From positions 1 through 15,192 of the forward strand of contig CAZDGK010000030.1 of assembly GCA_964505035.1 (NCBI GenBank): a stretch of DNA of 15,192 nucleotides, in the 5' to 3' direction. The position numbers were made by a program, and so were the translations under genes. Under the pieces are notes generated by a model, which was not told the origin of the DNA, ran no database searches, and was given only the letters and a program-made list of their open reading frames with translations. Numbering within the stretch: the first letter of the stretch is position 1; the number at the start of each line of letters is the position of its first letter. Of the stretch, positions 12,123 through 15,192 are shown piece after piece. The stretch is from CAZDGK01 sp964505035 (GTDB lineage: Bacteria; Patescibacteriota; Saccharimonadia; UBA4664).

Positions 12123-12371
12123 CTAAGCTTGGCCGGCGTCCTGGCCGGGGGTGATGTTGTTGTCGGTGGGGGCGATGACGCGCTGGCGGGTCAGCGTGGC
12201 CTCAGCGGCGCGGCCGTCGGCGGTGATGTGATCGACCGAGCCCATGACGGTGCGCAGGCGGTTTTGGAGCGCTTGGCCGTTGCCGGGGCGGGCCAGCTCG
12301 ATCTCGACGAGCAGCTTCTTGAGGTCGACGAGCTGGTTGTGGATGGATACGAGCAGTTCTTCCTGGGTCAT
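12123..12371 (-). CDS. Small coiled-coil-like protein, unknown function
   Basis: 82 residues. The N-terminal half (about 3-30) is an amphipathic helix with heptad-like leucines and isoleucines (LLVSIHNQLVDLKKLLVEIE); the C-terminal half is polar and looks disordered. The ATG at 12371 has AAGGAG five bases upstream. It is the first gene of a two-gene unit with the acetyltransferase at 11642-12118 and might be its partner or regulator; that is only a guess from adjacency. Confidence 0.7.
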   Translation of the reverse strand: MTQEELLVSIHNQLVDLKKLLVEIELARPGNGQALQNRLRTVMGSVDHITADGRAAEATLTRQRVIAPTDNNITPGQDAGQA

Positions 12372-12392
12372 GATGGCTCCTTGTATGGGTTT

Positions 12393-12401
12393 ATGGTAGC
12401 A
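12393..12401 (-). promoter_or_regulatory. Extended -10 promoter of the coiled-coil/acetyltransferase unit
   Basis: Minus strand TGCTACCAT, placed 21 bases before the ATG at 12371. The predicted leader of about 14 bases contains the AAGGAG ribosome site. Confidence 0.4.
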
Positions 12402-12415
12402 CGGCGGAGCGACAG

Positions 12416-13045
12416 CTACTTGTGCCCTTCGGCGGCGATGGTGAGGCCCAGGCCTATAAGCACTGCGCCAAAGATTTTCTCGAGCCGGTGCTGGATGCGG
12501 CCAAACAGGACGCGGACGGGCCGCTGCGTGAGCATGGTGGCCACTAGCGCAAACCAGCCAAAGGTGGCTAGCGACATTTCGGCGCCGTAGAGCACTTTGA
12601 TCCAGACGGGAGTGGCGGGCTGGATGACCTGCGTAAACAGCGCCAGGAAGAACAGGGTAGCTTTGGGATTGAGGATGTTGGTGAGGAAGCCTAGGCGGAT
12701 AGCGGTGAAGGCGGGCAGGTCGGGTTGGTGCTCGGCGGGCAGGGTGGGGTCGCCCGGCGTGGCGGCTTTGGCGCGGAAGGCTTTGTAGCCGACGTAGATG
12801 AGGTAGGCCGCGCCGATGTACTTGATGATGTTGAATAGCAGGATAGAGCGGGAAATGATGAGAGCCACGCCCAGGATGGAATACGTGACATGCACGAGCA
12901 CGCCTAAGGCCAGCCCGACCGCGGCCATCAGGCCAGTGCGGCGCGAGTAGACCAGCGAGTTGCGCAGGACCATGGCGAAGTCGACGCCGGGCGTCATGAC
13001 AGCGAGCAGGTGGATGCCGGCGACGAGCAGGAATTGAGCGAGCAT
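12416..13045 (-). CDS. LysE/RhtB-family amino-acid exporter
   Basis: 209 residues with about six membrane helices. The family N-terminus is clear: MTPGVDFAMVLRNSL (17-31), then GLMAAVGLALGVLVH (38-52). YIGAAYLIYVGYKAFRA (76-92) and GFLTNILNPKATLFFLALF (119-137) are further LysE/RhtB landmarks. Members export amino acids or similar small molecules using the proton gradient; the substrate is not predictable here. The length is normal. The ATG at 13045 is one base after the stop of the acetyltransferase at 13047, and its ribosome site AAGGAG lies within that gene's last codons, so the two form a translationally coupled operon. Confidence 0.93.
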   Translation of the reverse strand: MLAQFLLVAGIHLLAVMTPGVDFAMVLRNSLVYSRRTGLMAAVGLALGVLVHVTYSILGVALIISRSILLFNIIKYIGAAYLIYVGYKAFRAKAATPGDPTLPAEHQPDLPAFTAIRLGFLTNILNPKATLFFLALFTQVIQPATPVWIKVLYGAEMSLATFGWFALVATMLTQRPVRVLFGRIQHRLEKIFGAVLIGLGLTIAAEGHK

Positions 13046-13046
13046 G

Positions 13047-13505
13047 TTAATCGGACTCCTTGTGGTTGGTTACTTGTTTGGCCATGGAGATGTCTTCCTC
13101 GCCGTTGAAGACGGGATGCTGGCCGGTGGGCCAATAGCCGGCGCGGGCGTAGAAGCTGCGGGCTGGCGGCCGGGCGTCCAGCACAAAGGCGATGGCGCCG
13201 CGGCGGATGGCCTCTTGCTCGGCGGCCGCCAGCACTTTGGCGCCCAGGCCTTGGTTGCGGTGGCTCTCGCTAGTGGCCATGCGGCGGACGCGGTAGACGC
13301 GGGCGTCGTCTTCGAGCGGACCCAGCCGCACGGTACAGACCAGGCGGTCGCCATCAAAGGCGGCCATGTGGACGCTGGCGGGGTCGGCGTCGGTGTCGCT
13401 GCTGGTCTTGAGCGGGAGGCCTTTGTCGGCGTCCAGCACCTCGTAGCGCAACTGGCGCACGGCTTGGAGTTCGGATGGTTTGGGCTGGCGGATGGTGATG
13501 GGCAT
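13047..13505 (-). CDS. GNAT-family N-acyltransferase
   Basis: 152 residues. The N-terminal QLRYEVLDADKGLP (18-31) resembles the LRxxVL signature of an uncharacterised acyltransferase branch. The acetyl-CoA loop RNQGLG lies at 83-88 after VRRMATSESH, and ARSFYARAGY at 115-124 completes the fold. The ATG at 13505 lies six bases after a TAAACT -10-like element, so a leaderless transcript is predicted. First gene of the operon with the LysE exporter, which suggests that acetylation and export may act on related compounds; this is inference. Confidence 0.88.
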   Translation of the reverse strand: MPITIRQPKPSELQAVRQLRYEVLDADKGLPLKTSSDTDADPASVHMAAFDGDRLVCTVRLGPLEDDARVYRVRRMATSESHRNQGLGAKVLAAAEQEAIRRGAIAFVLDARPPARSFYARAGYWPTGQHPVFNGEEDISMAKQVTNHKESD

Positions 13506-13511
13506 GGGTTT

Positions 13512-13517
13512 AGTTTA
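13512..13517 (-). promoter_or_regulatory. Possible -10 of the acyltransferase-lysE operon
   Basis: Minus strand TAAACT, exactly six bases before the ATG at 13505, the same distance as in murD and the gapped acetyltransferase. It matches the consensus at only four of six positions and lacks the TG extension. Confidence 0.35.
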
Positions 13518-13544
13518 GCTTATGATGCAGCCAATTGGCGTAGT

Positions 13545-14018
13545 TCAGAGATGCACTAAAGCTTGTGCGGGATGCCCTTGAATTGATAGGGCTATGACGG
13601 TCATCGTAAATTCAGCACCAGCCTTAGCCAATAGCTCAACGAAGAAGCTCCGCAACAGCTCGCTTCTGATACCAATTGCTTTCTTGTTCGATTCGAGACC
13701 TTTCCGAACTTGCCTAAGTTCGTGCGCTATCTGTGTGAGCCTATCTCTATCAAAGCTCTCCAGTATATCCGCAAATTTGTTCTGCGTTATTCTTACTCCG
13801 CCTGATTCTAGAATTGTGAGATGACCTACGTTAGTGTTGCCTGTAAAGGTCAGATTCGATACACGCGAGAAGCTAGACTCGAGACCGCCAAGGTCATTGT
13901 CCGCCATGTAGATGTCGCTACTGTTTTCTATGACGATGGCTTTTGAGGCGGGTTTGATCGTTTCTTCGATCGAATGGAGAACTTGTTCGAGATCAAGGCT
14001 GGCCTGACTACTTCTCAC
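13545..14018 (-). CDS. Low-GC orphan ORF overlapping the dnaK 3' end, unknown function
   Basis: 157 residues from the GTG at 14018, which overlaps the dnaK stop by 11 bases; GAAGG lies about 11 bases upstream. The frame is open to an ATG at 14120, but that part overprints dnaK and reads as arginine/lysine-rich noise. Another ATG at 13907 would give 120 residues. GC counted over 13561-13980 is 198 of 420 (47%), far below dnaK (67% in one 60-base line), and codons such as AGA, AGG and ATA are frequent, unlike the neighbours. The middle (SNLTFTGNTNVGHLTILES, then GVRITQNKF) looks like beta-solenoid rungs; the C-terminal part is helical (LTQIAHELRQVRKGLE). Not recognised. Probably acquired by transfer. 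Confidence 0.6.
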   Translation of the reverse strand: MRSSQASLDLEQVLHSIEETIKPASKAIVIENSSDIYMADNDLGGLESSFSRVSNLTFTGNTNVGHLTILESGGVRITQNKFADILESFDRDRLTQIAHELRQVRKGLESNKKAIGIRSELLRSFFVELLAKAGAEFTMTVIALSIQGHPAQALVHL

Positions 14019-15192
14019 CCTTGTTGCCGCCTTCGTCGACGACTTCGCCTTCGACGGGGCCGTCGCCCTTTTGGCCGTCCTTCTCGGTGGCCTCGACTTC
14101 TTCGGGCGCGGCTTCCCCACCCGGCTGGGCGGCCTGGCCGCCGGCGTCCTTGTGCATGGCGGCGCCGACTTTTTGCATTTTCTCGCTCAGGTCAGTGGCT
14201 GGCTTCTCGAGGTCGTCCTTGGTGGCGTCGTCCTTGGCCAGAACTTCCTTGGCGGCTTTGACGGCGTCTTCGAGGGCAGTCTTGTCGGCCGCATCGGCCT
14301 TGTCGCCGGCGTCCTTGAGAGTTTTCTCGGCAGTGTAGACGAGGCCGTCCAGATGGTTACGAGCTTCGACGGTCTCCTTGCGCTGCTTGTCGGCCTCGGC
14401 ATTGGCCTCGGCTTCCTGCTGCATGCGCTTGATTTCGTCCTCGGACAGCGCGCTGGAGCCCTGGATGGTGATGTGCTGCTCCTTGCCGGTGCCCTTGTCG
14501 GCAGCCTTGACGTTGACGATGCCATTGGCGTCGATGTTGAACGTCACTTCGATCTGCGGGACGCCGCGGGGGGCCGGGGCGATGCCATCGAGGATGAAGC
14601 GGCCGAGGGACTTATTGTCCTGGGCGAATTCGCGCTCGCCTTGCAGGACGTTGATCTCGACCTGGGTTTGGGAATCGCTGGCGGTGGAGTAGACCTGGCT
14701 CTTGCTGGTCGGGATGGTGGTGTTGCGCTCGATCATGCGGGTGGCGACGCCGCCCATGGTCTCGATACTGAGCGAGAGCGGGGTGACATCAAGGAGGAGA
14801 ACGTCTTTGACGTCGCCGGCGAGGACACCGCCCTGGACGGCCGCGCCGATGGCGACGACTTCGTCGGGGTTGACGCCCTGGAGGGGCTTCTGGCCGAAGA
14901 GTTCTTCGACTTTGGCCTGGACGGCGGGCATGCGGGTCATACCACCGACGAGGACAACACCGTTGATGTCGCTCTTGCTGAGGCCGGCGTCTTTGAGGGC
15001 GGCGAGGCAAGGAGCTTCGGTCTTGGCGATGAGGTCACCGACGAGCTGCTCGAGCTTGGCGCGGGAGAGGGTGTAGGTGAAGTGCTTGGGGCCGGAAGCG
15101 TCGGCGGTGATGAAGGGCAGGTTGATCTCGGATTCGTTGGTGGTGGAGAGCTCGATCTTGGCCTTCTCGGCGGCTTCCTTGAGGCGCTGGAC
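14008..15192 (-). CDS. dnaK: Chaperone DnaK (Hsp70), N-terminus beyond window edge
   Basis: 394 C-terminal residues are visible. They include the end of the ATPase domain (VVLVGGMTRMPAVQ, then NPDEVVAIGAAVQGG), the linker DVLLLDVTPLSLSIET, the substrate-binding beta domain (NTTIPTSKSQVYSTASD, then INVLQGERE) and the helical lid. The tail is Gly/Ala/Glu-rich and ends EGEVVDEGGNKGEK. About 240-260 residues should precede the window edge. It is an ATP-driven folding chaperone working with DnaJ and GrpE in the cytoplasm. The stop at 14008 is overlapped by a low-GC ORF instead of being followed by dnaJ, the more usual neighbour. Confidence 0.98.
   Translation of the reverse strand, partial: VQRLKEAAEKAKIELSTTNESEINLPFITADASGPKHFTYTLSRAKLEQLVGDLIAKTEAPCLAALKDAGLSKSDINGVVLVGGMTRMPAVQAKVEELFGQKPLQGVNPDEVVAIGAAVQGGVLAGDVKDVLLLDVTPLSLSIETMGGVATRMIERNTTIPTSKSQVYSTASDSQTQVEINVLQGEREFAQDNKSLGRFILDGIAPAPRGVPQIEVTFNIDANGIVNVKAADKGTGKEQHITIQGSSALSEDEIKRMQQEAEANAEADKQRKETVEARNHLDGLVYTAEKTLKDAGDKADAADKTALEDAVKAAKEVLAKDDATKDDLEKPATDLSEKMQKVGAAMHKDAGGQAAQPGGEAAPEEVEATEKDGQKGDGPVEGEVVDEGGNKGEK

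Noticed and set aside
13530..13539. Perfect 10-base palindrome GCCAATTGGC upstream of the acyltransferase gene
   Set aside because: About fifteen such palindromes are expected by chance in a window of this size. The position near -35 is suggestive but not enough to call an operator.
1..15192. CRISPR array, insertion sequence, prophage or rRNA
   Set aside because: No regularly spaced direct repeats, transposase or integrase motifs, phage structural genes or rRNA signatures were seen on either strand.

Overview
The window reads as part of a compact, GC-rich bacterial chromosome (67% GC in one 60-base dnaK line counted by hand). Most likely it comes from a metagenome, because a run of exactly 100 N (10801-10900) marks a scaffold join. 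Several points suggest a reduced-genome lineage of the Patescibacteria/CPR type, perhaps Saccharibacteria: a ComEC that stops after its membrane domain, a murD standing outside any cell-wall cluster, dnaJ separated from dnaK, very short intergenic gaps, and many small orphan proteins. The lineage is an inference from gene style, not something the sequence proves.

Layout. Bases 1-2020 hold the 5' part of yebC/pmpR and comEC, both on the minus strand. Bases 2106-5959 hold a CPBP-type intramembrane protease homologue, three orphan soluble proteins, a four-helix membrane protein and a tRNA-Lys(UUU). Bases 6017-8179 hold murD and two orphan genes on the plus strand. Bases 8226-9350 hold dnaJ, whose promoter is covered by a near-perfect CIRCE (HrcA) operator. 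Bases 9372-13505 hold an accessory stretch with four GNAT acetyltransferases, two tandem SemiSWEET/PQ-loop proteins, a LysE/RhtB exporter, a small coiled-coil protein and an orphan protein with an internal duplication. Bases 13545-14018 hold a low-GC ORF of foreign appearance overlapping the end of dnaK. Bases 14008-15192 hold the C-terminal two thirds of dnaK.

How it works together. YebC, MurD, DnaK/DnaJ and tRNA-Lys are housekeeping functions. The dnaJ promoter is set up for heat-shock control by HrcA. The dnaK-dnaJ interval looks like an insertion zone for small-molecule modification (GNATs) and transport (LysE, SemiSWEET).

Regulatory style. Two patterns recur. First, many promoters carry an extended -10 of the form TG(G/C)TAnnnT. 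Several of these sit only 6-11 bases before the ATG, so murD, dnaJ, the SemiSWEET pair and two GNATs probably make leaderless or nearly leaderless mRNAs. Second, the orphan genes have good Shine-Dalgarno sequences, mostly their own promoter, and usually a strong hairpin terminator. Four of them encode acidic proteins with almost no lysine. No CRISPR array, insertion sequence, rRNA or prophage is visible. No stretch above 300 bases lacks a gene.
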